This document shows, one piece after another, positions 6,824-13,551 of a stretch of DNA of 17,360 nt; positions within the stretch are counted from its first letter, which is position 1, and every line of letters begins with the position of its first letter. Both the position numbers and the translations under genes were made by a program. Location: NCBI GenBank assembly GCA_043733485.1, contig JAYTGN010000073.1, positions 1-17,360 of the forward strand. Direction: 5' to 3'. This DNA is from Urbifossiella sp043733485. Lineage in GTDB: Bacteria > Planctomycetota > Planctomycetia > Gemmatales > Gemmataceae. The notes beneath the pieces are model-generated. The model had not been told where the DNA came from. It saw nothing but the letters and a program-made list of their open reading frames with translations, and ran no database searches.

Positions 6824-8941
6824 TTACTTCTTCCCCGTAATCTCATTCGCCAGGTCGTTCGCGTCGTAGACCTTCCGCAGCGATTCGATGATCGCCCGGC
6901 TATCCACCGACACCGCCCGAGCGATGTCTTCATCGAAGATGAAGTCCAGCACCAGGGACTGGATGTTGCCGTCGAAGATGAGGCCGATCACTTCGCCCTT
7001 GGCGTTGACCACGGGCGAGCCGCTGTTGCCGCCGATGATGTCCGCGGTACACACGAAGTTGAACGGCGTCTTCAGATCGATCTTGTCCTTGCGTTCGACC
7101 CAGCGTTTCGGCAACTCGAACGGCCCCTTGTTCCCCTGCTCCTTGCTCCGTTCGTAGAGCCCGCCCATTTGCGTGAACGCGGGCACGTCCTTGCCGTCCT
7201 CCTTGTAGCCCTTGATGGTGCCGAAGGCGATGCGGAGGCTGAACGTGGCATCGGGATAGACCTTGTCGCCGTCCATCGCGTAGCGGGCTTGGGCCAGTGC
7301 CGCGTAGGCACCGCGCTTCGGTTCCTCGACCTCGTTCTCGGAACGCTTGCGGAGCGCCCGGGCCTGCGGATCGACGAGCCGCGCCAGTTCGATCAGCGGA
7401 TCCTTCGCGGCATCGACCGTCGCTTTGCCGCCCTCGAACATCTTCTTGCGCAACTCGGGGTCGCGGACTTTGGTGCTGCTGATCAGTTCGAAGGCCCGTT
7501 CGCGCGGCGACTTCCCGGCCAGCACCTTCAGCGACAACTCGTGGTCCGGCCCGAGAGTCGTGGCGAGGAATGCCAAGCCATCCGCGAGCTTGATGATCTC
7601 CAGGTCCTCGTAGATCGGCTCGTCCGAAAACAGCGAGTGCTTGAAGGACGTGAGGCGGGCGTCGGCGAATTCGCGAAGGCGTTCGCCGGAAGGCTTGGGC
7701 AGTTCTTCCGAGGAACGCAGCAAGTTGCGAGCGATACCGAACGACGCACAGTTGAAGCCGGCGGAACCTTCGAGAACTGTGTAGTCGCGAATGATCTCGG
7801 CGCGAATCTTCTCCGCTTTCGCGATCGTGTCGAAGGCAGTCTGTGCGTCGGCCAACCACGGGACTGCGACCGGGCTCGCGGACATGCTCTTCGCGGTGAT
7901 GAATGCGCGAAGCCGCTTCTCGTCGGCTTCCTTGCGGCCGAACAGCTTCGGGTCGAGCAAGCCGCCGATGCCGCCGAGCCGAGCCTTGCGGCTATTTTGA
8001 ATGCTGAACAAGTCTTCTTCGCAGCGCTGCATGTTCTTCTCGCTGCGGCCGCCCCACGCTTGCAGCATCACCTCCCAGCGATTGAGGCGCTGGAGCACGT
8101 AGGGGTAGCCGGTGTCGCGGAGGTACTTCAACTCCGCCGTCGTGTTCATGCGGTTGGTGCGGCCGGGATGCCCCGACACGAACGCGAGTTCGCCGTCCTT
8201 CGAGCCGGCCTCGCTCCACTTCAAATAGTGCTCGCACTCGATCGGTTTGTCGTTCTCGTAAACGCGGAAGAACGCCATGTCGAGGTCGTAGCGCGGGTAC
8301 TCGAAATTGTCCGCGTCGCCGCCGAAGAAGGCGATCTGTTTCTCGGGAGCGAAGACGATGCGGATGTCCGTGTAGCGCTTGAAAATGTAAAGGTGATACT
8401 GGCCGCCAGCGTAAAGCGTGACCACGTCCGCACGGATGTTGTTCTTCTCGTCGGCTGCGCCCTTCTCGATCTCGGCGATCTTGGATTGCCGAGCCTTGAA
8501 GGCTTCGCTCGCGGCCATCTCGGGCTTCACCGCCGCCTTCACTTCATCGGTCACGATCTTGATGCTCTGCAGCACGTTGAGTTCGAGCCCTTTGCACTTG
8601 ATCTCGTCGGCGTGGGTCTTGGCGTGGAAGCCATCGCGGAGGTAGTTCTTCTCGGGCGTGGAGACTTTATCGAGGTCGTGGGCCGCAACGTGGTGGTTCG
8701 TCATGACCAGGCCGTTGCGCGAGACGAAGCTGCCCGAGCCGCCCGAGTTGAACCGCACCGACGCCTTCTGGAGGTGGTTGAGCCACGCGTCCGTCGGTTC
8801 GAAGTTGTAGCGTTGCTTGAGTTGGGCGCGGGGCGGGTTGTTGAACAACCACATGCCTTCGTCGCCGTAGGATTCGGTGGGGATCATGGACAGTCCCATC
8901 AAGGCTGCGGTGGCTGCGAGAGCCGGAAAGCGGAGGGTCAT
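6824..8941 (-). CDS. S46 family dipeptidyl-peptidase, secreted
   Basis: A 705-residue serine exopeptidase of the S46 family (DPP7/DPP11 type), which removes dipeptides from peptide N-termini in the cell envelope. The signal peptide (MTLRFPALAATAALMGLSM...) leads into DEGMWLFNNPP, the family's usual mature N-terminus. The catalytic triad is readable: His84 in TNHHVA, Asp221 in YDLDMAFFRVY and Ser640 in GGNSGSPV. Eighteen residues after Ser640 lies Gly658 (FDGN), where Asp/Glu-specific DPP11 enzymes have Arg. That suggests DPP7-like specificity for hydrophobic P1 residues (inference). GGAG 7 bases before ATG 8941 favours this start over 8968. Length and domain order are normal for the family. 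Confidence 0.94.
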   Translation of the reverse strand: MTLRFPALAATAALMGLSMIPTESYGDEGMWLFNNPPRAQLKQRYNFEPTDAWLNHLQKASVRFNSGGSGSFVSRNGLVMTNHHVAAHDLDKVSTPEKNYLRDGFHAKTHADEIKCKGLELNVLQSIKIVTDEVKAAVKPEMAASEAFKARQSKIAEIEKGAADEKNNIRADVVTLYAGGQYHLYIFKRYTDIRIVFAPEKQIAFFGGDADNFEYPRYDLDMAFFRVYENDKPIECEHYLKWSEAGSKDGELAFVSGHPGRTNRMNTTAELKYLRDTGYPYVLQRLNRWEVMLQAWGGRSEKNMQRCEEDLFSIQNSRKARLGGIGGLLDPKLFGRKEADEKRLRAFITAKSMSASPVAVPWLADAQTAFDTIAKAEKIRAEIIRDYTVLEGSAGFNCASFGIARNLLRSSEELPKPSGERLREFADARLTSFKHSLFSDEPIYEDLEIIKLADGLAFLATTLGPDHELSLKVLAGKSPRERAFELISSTKVRDPELRKKMFEGGKATVDAAKDPLIELARLVDPQARALRKRSENEVEEPKRGAYAALAQARYAMDGDKVYPDATFSLRIAFGTIKGYKEDGKDVPAFTQMGGLYERSKEQGNKGPFELPKRWVERKDKIDLKTPFNFVCTADIIGGNSGSPVVNAKGEVIGLIFDGNIQSLVLDFIFDEDIARAVSVDSRAIIESLRKVYDANDLANEITGKK

Positions 8942-9017
8942 GGAATCGCTCCGGGTGAAGCCCGGCATCGACAGCGCCGGTGGTGGAGGTTATAGCCTGA
9001 ACGGGCGGCAACGGAAA

Positions 9018-9052
9018 CGAGCCGTGGGTTGCCCCACGGCTCGCGGTTTTTT
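9018..9052. terminator. Perfect stem-loop with T6 tail
   Basis: Arms CGAGCCGTGGG (9018-9028) and CCCACGGCTCG (9033-9043) pair perfectly around TTGC. CGG and six T residues follow on the plus strand (9047-9052). Read on the minus strand, where the nearest gene (9103-9864) ends, the stem is preceded by A6 and followed only by TTTCC. It may act in both directions. Confidence 0.65.
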
Positions 9053-9065
9053 CGGCGTTCGACCT

Positions 9066-9092
9066 GCACCGGCTGGAAGCACGGTGCCACCC
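9066..9092. repeat. Small inverted repeat just downstream of the PEP-CTERM-like gene
   Basis: GCACCG (9066-9071) and CGGTGC (9082-9087) form a 6-bp stem with a 10-base loop, ending about 10 bases beyond the stop of the minus-strand gene. It resembles short GC-rich dispersed hairpins of planctomycete intergenic regions, but only one copy lies in this window. Confidence 0.35.
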
Positions 9093-9102
9093 TGAATGAA
9101 CT

Positions 9103-9864
9103 TCAACCGGCGATCTTGCGTCGCATCAGGCGGGCGCGGCCCAGCAGGCCGAGGAACCCGATGCCGGCGAGGACGATGCCCGGAGGCGCGGGCACGGCTT
9201 TCGGCCGCAGGGTAATCTGGTTCTGCCACAACTGGTTCTTCGGTGGCACTGGCGTGTACAGCACCACGAGTTCCCGGTTCGCGAACCGGGAGTTGAACAG
9301 CGAGGTGTTGCCGTTGAGCCCGTTCAACCAGGCCTGGGCCGTGGTGACGGTCGAACCGATCAGCGGGCTGGCGGTGAAGGTTCCGTTCTGGACGTCGGTG
9401 GTGTTGCCGGCGACAGGCTTGCCGTCGATGGCGAGTTCCCACATCGCGAGTTGGAAGGCGATGGAGGCGGTCGAACCGGTGAAGGACGAGCTATCCCACG
9501 CGGTGTCGTAGAATTTGCCGTAAAGTTCGGTGATGGCGCTGGCTTTGGCTGCACCGAGGAAGCCATCGACGCTGGAGACGCCGAACACGGCCGAGCTACC
9601 CACCGAGGGAAGCGCGCCGTTCACGTCGATGCAGAAGGTGGCGGTGGGTGGCGGGAAGTTCGTGTTGGCGGGCAGGCCGCTGTCGTGCCAGTAGAACGGG
9701 CCGGTCGAGGTGTACGGGCCGGTCGAACTGCCGCTCAGGCTCACGGCCGGATTCACGGACTTGTCGAACTGAAGGCTCACGGACTCGGCCGAGGCTTGCG
9801 GGCTCCCGACCACCATGACTACAGCGCAGGCTGCAGCCATGCAGGCGAAACGTAGACGGGTCAT
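9103..9864 (-). CDS. PEP-CTERM-like secreted protein with possible thioester (Cys-Gln) domain
   Basis: A 253-residue exported protein. The signal peptide (MTRLRFACMAAACAVVMVVG...ASA) is probably cleaved before Glu27. The C-terminus has the tripartite sorting form: VPAPPG, a hydrophobic helix (IVLAGIGFLGLLG), then a basic tail (RARLMRRK). It is a variant of the VPEP motif recognised by exosortases. The mature protein has only one cysteine, Cys78 in TFCIDVNG, and a later FQLAMWEL with Gln138. This combination resembles the Cys and Gln/TQxA motifs of internal-thioester adhesion domains and a group of PEP-CTERM proteins carrying 'FQLAxWE'. Function is unproven. ATG 9864 was chosen because the signal peptide starts there; upstream in-frame ATGs add only non-signal sequence. 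The gene is monocistronic, with hairpins downstream. Confidence 0.85.
   Translation of the reverse strand: MTRLRFACMAAACAVVMVVGSPQASAESVSLQFDKSVNPAVSLSGSSTGPYTSTGPFYWHDSGLPANTNFPPPTATFCIDVNGALPSVGSSAVFGVSSVDGFLGAAKASAITELYGKFYDTAWDSSSFTGSTASIAFQLAMWELAIDGKPVAGNTTDVQNGTFTASPLIGSTVTTAQAWLNGLNGNTSLFNSRFANRELVVLYTPVPPKNQLWQNQITLRPKAVPAPPGIVLAGIGFLGLLGRARLMRRKIAG
9272..9291. repeat. Perfect 20-bp palindrome inside a coding region
   Basis: TCCCGGTTCGCGAACCGGGA reads identically on both strands. It lies within the PEP-CTERM-like gene and encodes part of NSRFANREL. Confidence 0.9.
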
Positions 9865-9968
9865 GATGCAACTCGCGGTGGGAAGTAAGGGGGCTTCACA
9901 CGGTTGGAGGGTCTCAAGTGGCATTCGCAGCCGATCCGGATCATCTGCTGCAATTCTCACTTCAAGAA

Positions 9969-9980
9969 CTGTTGTAACAG
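9969..9980. promoter_or_regulatory. Short dyad between divergent genes
   Basis: CTGTTGTAACAG has 5-bp arms around GT. It lies in the 256-bp region between the divergent genes at 9864 (-) and 10121 (+), and is a possible operator with no further support. The rest of this intergenic region holds no gene. Confidence 0.2.
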
Positions 9981-10000
9981 AGCCCCTAGCCGGAGTAAAC

Positions 10001-10029
10001 GGTACAAAAGGCGGAATCTAGCATACAAT
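10001..10029 (+). promoter_or_regulatory. Candidate promoter for the secreted protein gene at 10121
   Basis: GGTACA (weak -35, 10001-10006), 17 bases, then TACAAT (10024-10029, 5 of 6 to TATAAT). Transcription would start about 85 bases before the GTG start. Assigned by eye from consensus only. Confidence 0.3.
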
Positions 10030-10109
10030 TCGAGAAAGTGCGAATCGCGACCCCGGATGTAACGCTTGGTTTACAGCCGATCGCGAGGAGTGAACGGATC
10101 GTTCGCAAC

Positions 10110-10115
10110 AGGAGG
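10110..10115 (+). promoter_or_regulatory. Shine-Dalgarno AGGAGG selecting a GTG start
   Basis: AGGAGG lies 5 bases before GTG 10121. No in-frame ATG would retain the signal peptide. Confidence 0.8.
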
Positions 10116-10120
10116 CAGAC

Positions 10121-10684
10121 GTGAACCCGAAGCTGATTCTGCTGGTGCTTGGGATGATCGGGGTCGTGCCGATTGGCGCGGCCCGCGCCGAGCAACCGCT
10201 GGCGATCGCGCCGGCTCCGCACGTGCCAGCCCCGCCGGTGTCGGTCGTCGCCGTGAAAGGGGGCTACCAGATTACCCTGAACCGGGCCACGGCCGAGATG
10301 TTCCGCGATGGGCTCGCCTCGGCCGACGAGAAGGAGATCGCGGCGACCCTTCGCAAGATGGCCAAGGACAAGAAGGATGCGAATCCGGACGACAAGTCGG
10401 CCGGGACGCTGGAACTGGTTGCGTTCGTGGTGTCGAGTCAGATGCCGGGTTTCAAGAAGTCGCTGACGGAGAACATGGGGCCGGGCGGTGCCGTGATTAC
10501 GATGACGGGCTTGCAGGGGAAGGCGATCAAGCTCTCGAAGCCTCGTCCGGCGCTGGAGCAGGCGCTGTCCGCGGTTCGTGCGGTGATGCCGTTGTTGCCG
10601 GAAGAGGCCCAGGAAGCATTGGAAGCGATGCGAGCGGTGGGCCGAACGACGCCGCTCTTTTGGAAGGTGGAACCGCGAGAATAG
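10121..10684 (+). CDS. Small secreted protein of unknown function
   Basis: A 187-residue protein beginning at GTG, with a clear signal peptide (MNPKLILLVLGMIGVVPIGAARA, cleavage likely before Glu24). A proline/alanine-rich linker follows (about 27-45). The remainder is mixed, with KGGYQITLNRATAEMFRDGL, a lysine/aspartate-rich segment (MAKDKKDANPDDKSAG) and a helical C-terminal part (PALEQALSAVRAVMPLLPEEAQEALEAM). I recognise no family or catalytic motif. It is divergent from the PEP-CTERM-like gene and convergent with the lipoprotein gene across an inverted-repeat element. Codon use resembles its neighbours. A periplasmic location is inferred. Confidence 0.75.
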   Translation: MNPKLILLVLGMIGVVPIGAARAEQPLAIAPAPHVPAPPVSVVAVKGGYQITLNRATAEMFRDGLASADEKEIAATLRKMAKDKKDANPDDKSAGTLELVAFVVSSQMPGFKKSLTENMGPGGAVITMTGLQGKAIKLSKPRPALEQALSAVRAVMPLLPEEAQEALEAMRAVGRTTPLFWKVEPRE

Positions 10685-10708
10685 CGAACCCTGGGTTGAT
10701 GTCTTCTT

Positions 10709-10821
10709 CCCTGGGTCCGCGGCCGTCCCGGCCGCACGATTCACCTTTTCAAGAAATTGAATCGGCCGTCCAATCAACTCTCGCGTCGAAAAATGCGGGC
10801 GGGACGCCCGCGAACCCAGGG
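10709..10821. repeat. Inverted-repeat element (28-bp termini) between convergent genes
   Basis: The arms at 10709-10736 and 10794-10821 are reverse complements at 25 of 28 positions, beginning CCCTGGGT and ending ACCCAGGG. A 57-base, less GC-rich centre separates them. Each arm also holds its own short palindrome (CGGCCGTCCCGGCCG; GCGGGCGGGACGCCCGC). It encodes no protein. The translated arms give peptides of the 'SRASRPH' and 'AGGTPANPG' type that I associate with spurious calls from dispersed repeats. It may double as a bidirectional terminator. Confidence 0.8.
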
Positions 10822-10843
10822 GATGCCCCAAAACTGACTTCGC

Positions 10844-11317
10844 TCAGCGATTAATGCTGACGTGTTCGTCGCGTGCCGCTTGAATCTGCGCCAACGTGAC
10901 GGGCCGGGATGTTCGACCACCGGGACGCGTATAGTAGACCATCGTTTCCGTGGGGTTGAGCCCTTCCGGAAGGATGTGCTCGGGGCCGACGGGATACGCC
11001 ATTTCGCGGTCGGATCGCTTGACCATCCAGCGGCCCGAAGACGGCAAGTCGTAGAAGGTGAGTTTGCGGTCGCGTGCGGAATAGTCGATCCACGCGCTGC
11101 GGGGTGCCGCAAGTTGCGACATGGACGGCCGTTCCGAAACGAGCGTCGGCTCGACGGCGTCGGGATCGACGGGGAGTTCCCGCGATTCCGCACCGCAGCC
11201 GAGTATCCCGATCAGTGCGAAGCCGAATCCCAGTGCCAGAGTCGAGGCCAATCCTTGACCCGTCGCGTGGGCCGGTCGTCGTTCGCGATCCGATCGGGTC
11301 TTCCGTAACATTGCCAT
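10844..11317 (-). CDS. Putative lipoprotein of unknown function
   Basis: A 157-residue protein with a long basic N-terminus (MAMLRKTRSDRERRP), a hydrophobic segment (LALGFGFALIGIL) and a lipobox ILGC with Cys41. It is therefore probably lipid-anchored in the envelope. The mature part contains WIDYSARDRKLTFYDLPSSG, RWMVKRSDREMAYPVGPEH and a C-terminal helix (TLAQIQAARDEHVS). I do not recognise a family. GGAG (complement of 11325-11328) lies 7 bases upstream of ATG 11317. In-frame ATGs further upstream (11410) lack this and only lengthen the signal region. It lies 128 bases downstream of the prepilin peptidase gene, a gap that holds a possible promoter. Confidence 0.7.
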   Translation of the reverse strand: MAMLRKTRSDRERRPAHATGQGLASTLALGFGFALIGILGCGAESRELPVDPDAVEPTLVSERPSMSQLAAPRSAWIDYSARDRKLTFYDLPSSGRWMVKRSDREMAYPVGPEHILPEGLNPTETMVYYTRPGGRTSRPVTLAQIQAARDEHVSINR

Positions 11318-11408
11318 GACGACTCTCCAGAGCCGTGTGAGGAGAGAAAAACCGCGGAGGGTCCGAGGTCTTGACGAGAGTGTATCGAGGATGGCACTCT
11401 CAACCAGC

Positions 11409-11438
11409 ATTCTAGCATGGAATTACGTCGAATGTAAG
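11409..11438 (-). promoter_or_regulatory. Candidate promoter for the lipoprotein gene
   Basis: On the minus strand CTTACA (4 of 6 to TTGACA), 18 bases, then TAGAAT (5 of 6 to TATAAT), about 92 bases before ATG 11317. It suggests that the lipoprotein gene is transcribed separately from the prepilin peptidase run. Consensus match only. Confidence 0.3.
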
Positions 11439-11445
11439 TCGGAGT

Positions 11446-12579
11446 TCACTTCGCGGCGGTCTCCGCCGGAGCTGGCGTCTCCTCGGGCCTTCGCAACAGC
11501 AGCCCTGCCGCGAGCATCCCGACGCTGAGTACGGCCACGGCGATGCCGAAGGTAATCGCATCGAAGTAGAACGCCTGCAAGCGCGGTCCCAGCCACGGCC
11601 AGGCAAGCCAAGTGGCGACGATGCCCACCGCCAAACCCGGCCCGAACGGCAGTTCGTGTTCCACGGCCGAACCGCGCACGAAACCCATCACCAGACTCGG
11701 TAACTTGAACACGAGCAACGCCGCGAACGCTCCCACGAACAGCGAAATCACGGTCGGCTGCCAGCCCAGAAACGCGCCGGCCATCAGCAGCAGGTCCGCG
11801 TCGCCCAGGCCGAGCGCTTCCTTCCCGAAGCCCACTTCGAAGAGCCACTTCACCCAGCGTACCACGAAGGTGCCGGCGAGGGCACCGATCAGCGAGTTCA
11901 GCAGCCCCAACTTCCAAGTTCCGGCCGCGGCCCACTCCGGCGGCGGCCCCCAGAACGGCCACGGCTGCACCCCGATGGCGATCTTCCCGTGTACCTCCGG
12001 CAACTGCCAAAAGATCCCCGTGGGTATCGCCCCCACCACGCTCGCAAGGTGAGGCCACGGCCACGGCATCAACGCCCCGCCGATGATCCCAATCACCGCG
12101 CCCGTGTACGGAATCACGGGCGGAATGATCCGATGCTCCGCGTCGATCAATGCCGCCGCGATGAGCAGGCTGATGAAGCAAGCGTGGTATCCGAACAGGG
12201 CCAGCGACGCCAGCGGGGGCAGCGCGTTCGTCGCAAGGATCTTGGCATCGGGAAACTTGTGGTACGGGTAAAGCACTTCGACCACGAAGAGCGCGAGGAA
12301 GGCGAGCGCGGTTCCCACTTCCACCCAAAGGTAGCGGCTGGAGAACGCGGCACCGCACTTCCCACACTTCCCGCGAAGCCGCAGGTACCCGATGAGGGGA
12401 AGGTTGTCGAACCAGCGGATCGGCTGGAGGCACGAGAAGCAGCGCGAGCCGGGCCAGATAATGCTCTTCTCGAATGGCAACCGCGCCACGAGTACGTTCA
12501 GAAACGACCCGACCATCAGGCCGAGGAGGACGACGAAGACGCACCAGAAGATGGTGGTGCTTTTGAGCCAGAGTTCCAT
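11446..12579 (-). CDS. Type IV prepilin peptidase (A24 family), enlarged
   Basis: A 377-residue membrane aspartyl protease. It cleaves the leader of type IV prepilins and pseudopilins and usually N-methylates the new N-terminus. The N-terminal domain has GSFLNVLVARLP and two CxxC pairs (Cys47/Cys50, Cys72/Cys75) in the usual zinc-binding arrangement. The catalytic aspartates are Asp146 (LIDAEHRIIP) and Asp260 in GLGDADL, followed by PFGPGLA. Several membrane helices are evident. It is about 100 residues longer than typical. The extra length is a Trp/Pro-rich insert (about 171-223) between the two aspartate motifs. ATG 12579 is required to keep the first helix and overlaps the end of the shikimate kinase gene by 64 bases. 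No other pilus gene is in the window. Confidence 0.93.
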   Translation of the reverse strand: MELWLKSTTIFWCVFVVLLGLMVGSFLNVLVARLPFEKSIIWPGSRCFSCLQPIRWFDNLPLIGYLRLRGKCGKCGAAFSSRYLWVEVGTALAFLALFVVEVLYPYHKFPDAKILATNALPPLASLALFGYHACFISLLIAAALIDAEHRIIPPVIPYTGAVIGIIGGALMPWPWPHLASVVGAIPTGIFWQLPEVHGKIAIGVQPWPFWGPPPEWAAAGTWKLGLLNSLIGALAGTFVVRWVKWLFEVGFGKEALGLGDADLLLMAGAFLGWQPTVISLFVGAFAALLVFKLPSLVMGFVRGSAVEHELPFGPGLAVGIVATWLAWPWLGPRLQAFYFDAITFGIAVAVLSVGMLAAGLLLRRPEETPAPAETAAK

Positions 12580-13091
12580 GCCGAGAGGATAGCGTCGGCA
12601 ACGGCTTCCGGCGACAGCGCACCGGTGGCGATCGCGAAATCCGCACATTCCCGATACAGCGGCGCGCGGGCCGCCATCAGCGTCCGGACCTCCTCGATCC
12701 CGCCTTGCGCCGTGAGTTTGGGCCGTCGTGAAGCAGTCGTGGGGTCGGCTTGAAGCCGTGCGAACGCGGCTTCGGGTGAAGCTGTGAGCCACGCCACGAA
12801 CCCGGACGCCTTCAACAGTTCGCGGTTCGCGGGCCTCAGCACGACGCCGCCACCCGTCGCCAAAACGTGCTTCTCGCGCTGGCACAATTCCGCGAGTACG
12901 GTGGCTTCGCGGTCGCGGAATCCCGCTTCCCCTTCGGCCGAAAAAATCTCGGCGATCGACTTCCCGGCATCGGCTTCGATCCGTTCATCGGCATCGACGA
13001 ACGCCCACCCCAGGCGTGCGGCGAGGGCGCGACCCACGGTGGACTTTCCCGTGCCGCGCGCGCCGATCAGGATGAGATGGGAAGGGGACAT
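12516..13091 (-). CDS. aroK: Shikimate kinase
   Basis: A 191-residue cytosolic kinase that phosphorylates shikimate at the 3-hydroxyl with ATP, step five of the pathway to chorismate and aromatic amino acids. The Walker A loop is GARGTGKST (10-18). The shikimate-binding residues are in VDADERIE (Asp33, Asp35), Arg59 (FRDRE) and GGG 80-82 (LATGGGVVL). A lid with SRRPKL lies at 121-126, and ARAPLYRECADFAI is the conserved C-terminal segment. The last 19 residues are a Ser-rich tail that coincides with the overlap with the prepilin peptidase start. It lies 43 bases downstream of the PIN toxin gene on the same strand. Confidence 0.93.
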   Translation of the reverse strand: MSPSHLILIGARGTGKSTVGRALAARLGWAFVDADERIEADAGKSIAEIFSAEGEAGFRDREATVLAELCQREKHVLATGGGVVLRPANRELLKASGFVAWLTASPEAAFARLQADPTTASRRPKLTAQGGIEEVRTLMAARAPLYRECADFAIATGALSPEAVADAILSAWNSGSKAPPSSGASSSSSSA

Positions 13092-13134
13092 AGGGTCGTG
13101 AGTTTGGACAGAACATTGGCCCGTTCGAAGCGCC

Positions 13135-13551
13135 TTATTTTTTCAGTAGTCGAACGAAGCCTGCCTGCTCGAAATGGTGATCGGACGTCAATGCGTCTGT
13201 GAGCTTTCGGAACTCCATCACAACGAAACTCGCGCAATCGACGAGCGACCAATCTTTGTCGGGACGAGCTTCCCAAAGCTTCCAAGCGGAAGCCTCGATG
13301 GTGCGTTCGATGGAGATAACGATGATGGAAGGATCCACCCGCAGGCAACCAAGCGTCTTGATCTGCTGAGATTTCGGCATCCGGAATCGGGTGAGCAACC
13401 CCGTCAGTTCCGCAAGAACCCAGTTCGTGGTGATCAGGCTCTGCCCATCGTCCCAAGCGCGATCCACGATCTCGCGAGCCCGAGGGTGGAATTGTTCGCC
13501 GCGATCGATCCATGCCGCCCACCCAGAAGTATCCACGAACGTCTCAGCCAT
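13135..13551 (-). CDS. PIN-domain toxin (VapC-type)
   Basis: A 138-residue PIN-domain protein, probably the ribonuclease toxin of a type II toxin-antitoxin pair. The acidic active-site residues are in place: Asp7 (FVDTSGW), Glu49 (NWVLAELTGLL), Asp105 (DWSLVDCASF; Asp100 is also near) and Asp124 (SDHHFEQAGF). ATG 13551 overlaps the antitoxin stop by 8 bases, a typical translational coupling, and GAGG lies upstream. An upstream in-frame ATG (13626) would bury the start deep in the antitoxin gene and adds unrelated residues. RNA target unknown. Confidence 0.9.
   Translation of the reverse strand: MAETFVDTSGWAAWIDRGEQFHPRAREIVDRAWDDGQSLITTNWVLAELTGLLTRFRMPKSQQIKTLGCLRVDPSIIVISIERTIEASAWKLWEARPDKDWSLVDCASFVVMEFRKLTDALTSDHHFEQAGFVRLLKK

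Noticed and set aside
5938..7201. Identical 22-base stretch in the isomerase gene (5938-5959) and the peptidase gene (7180-7201), both encoding GKDVP in KEDGKDVP
   Set aside because: The flanks and protein contexts are unrelated. A shared short charged peptide with the same preferred codons is a sufficient explanation.
6794..8995. 733-residue open frame antisense to the S46 peptidase
   Set aside because: The sense frame has the signal peptide and complete catalytic triad. The antisense frame is low-complexity with no recognisable domain.
10709..10821. Small protein-coding gene across the inverted-repeat element
   Set aside because: Open frames there are palindromic repeat translations, have no start signals, and merely extend from the neighbouring genes' shadow frames.
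11423..12646. 407-residue alternative frame over the prepilin peptidase
   Set aside because: It is an Arg/Gly-rich shadow frame. The peptidase frame has CxxC pairs, both catalytic aspartates and membrane helices.
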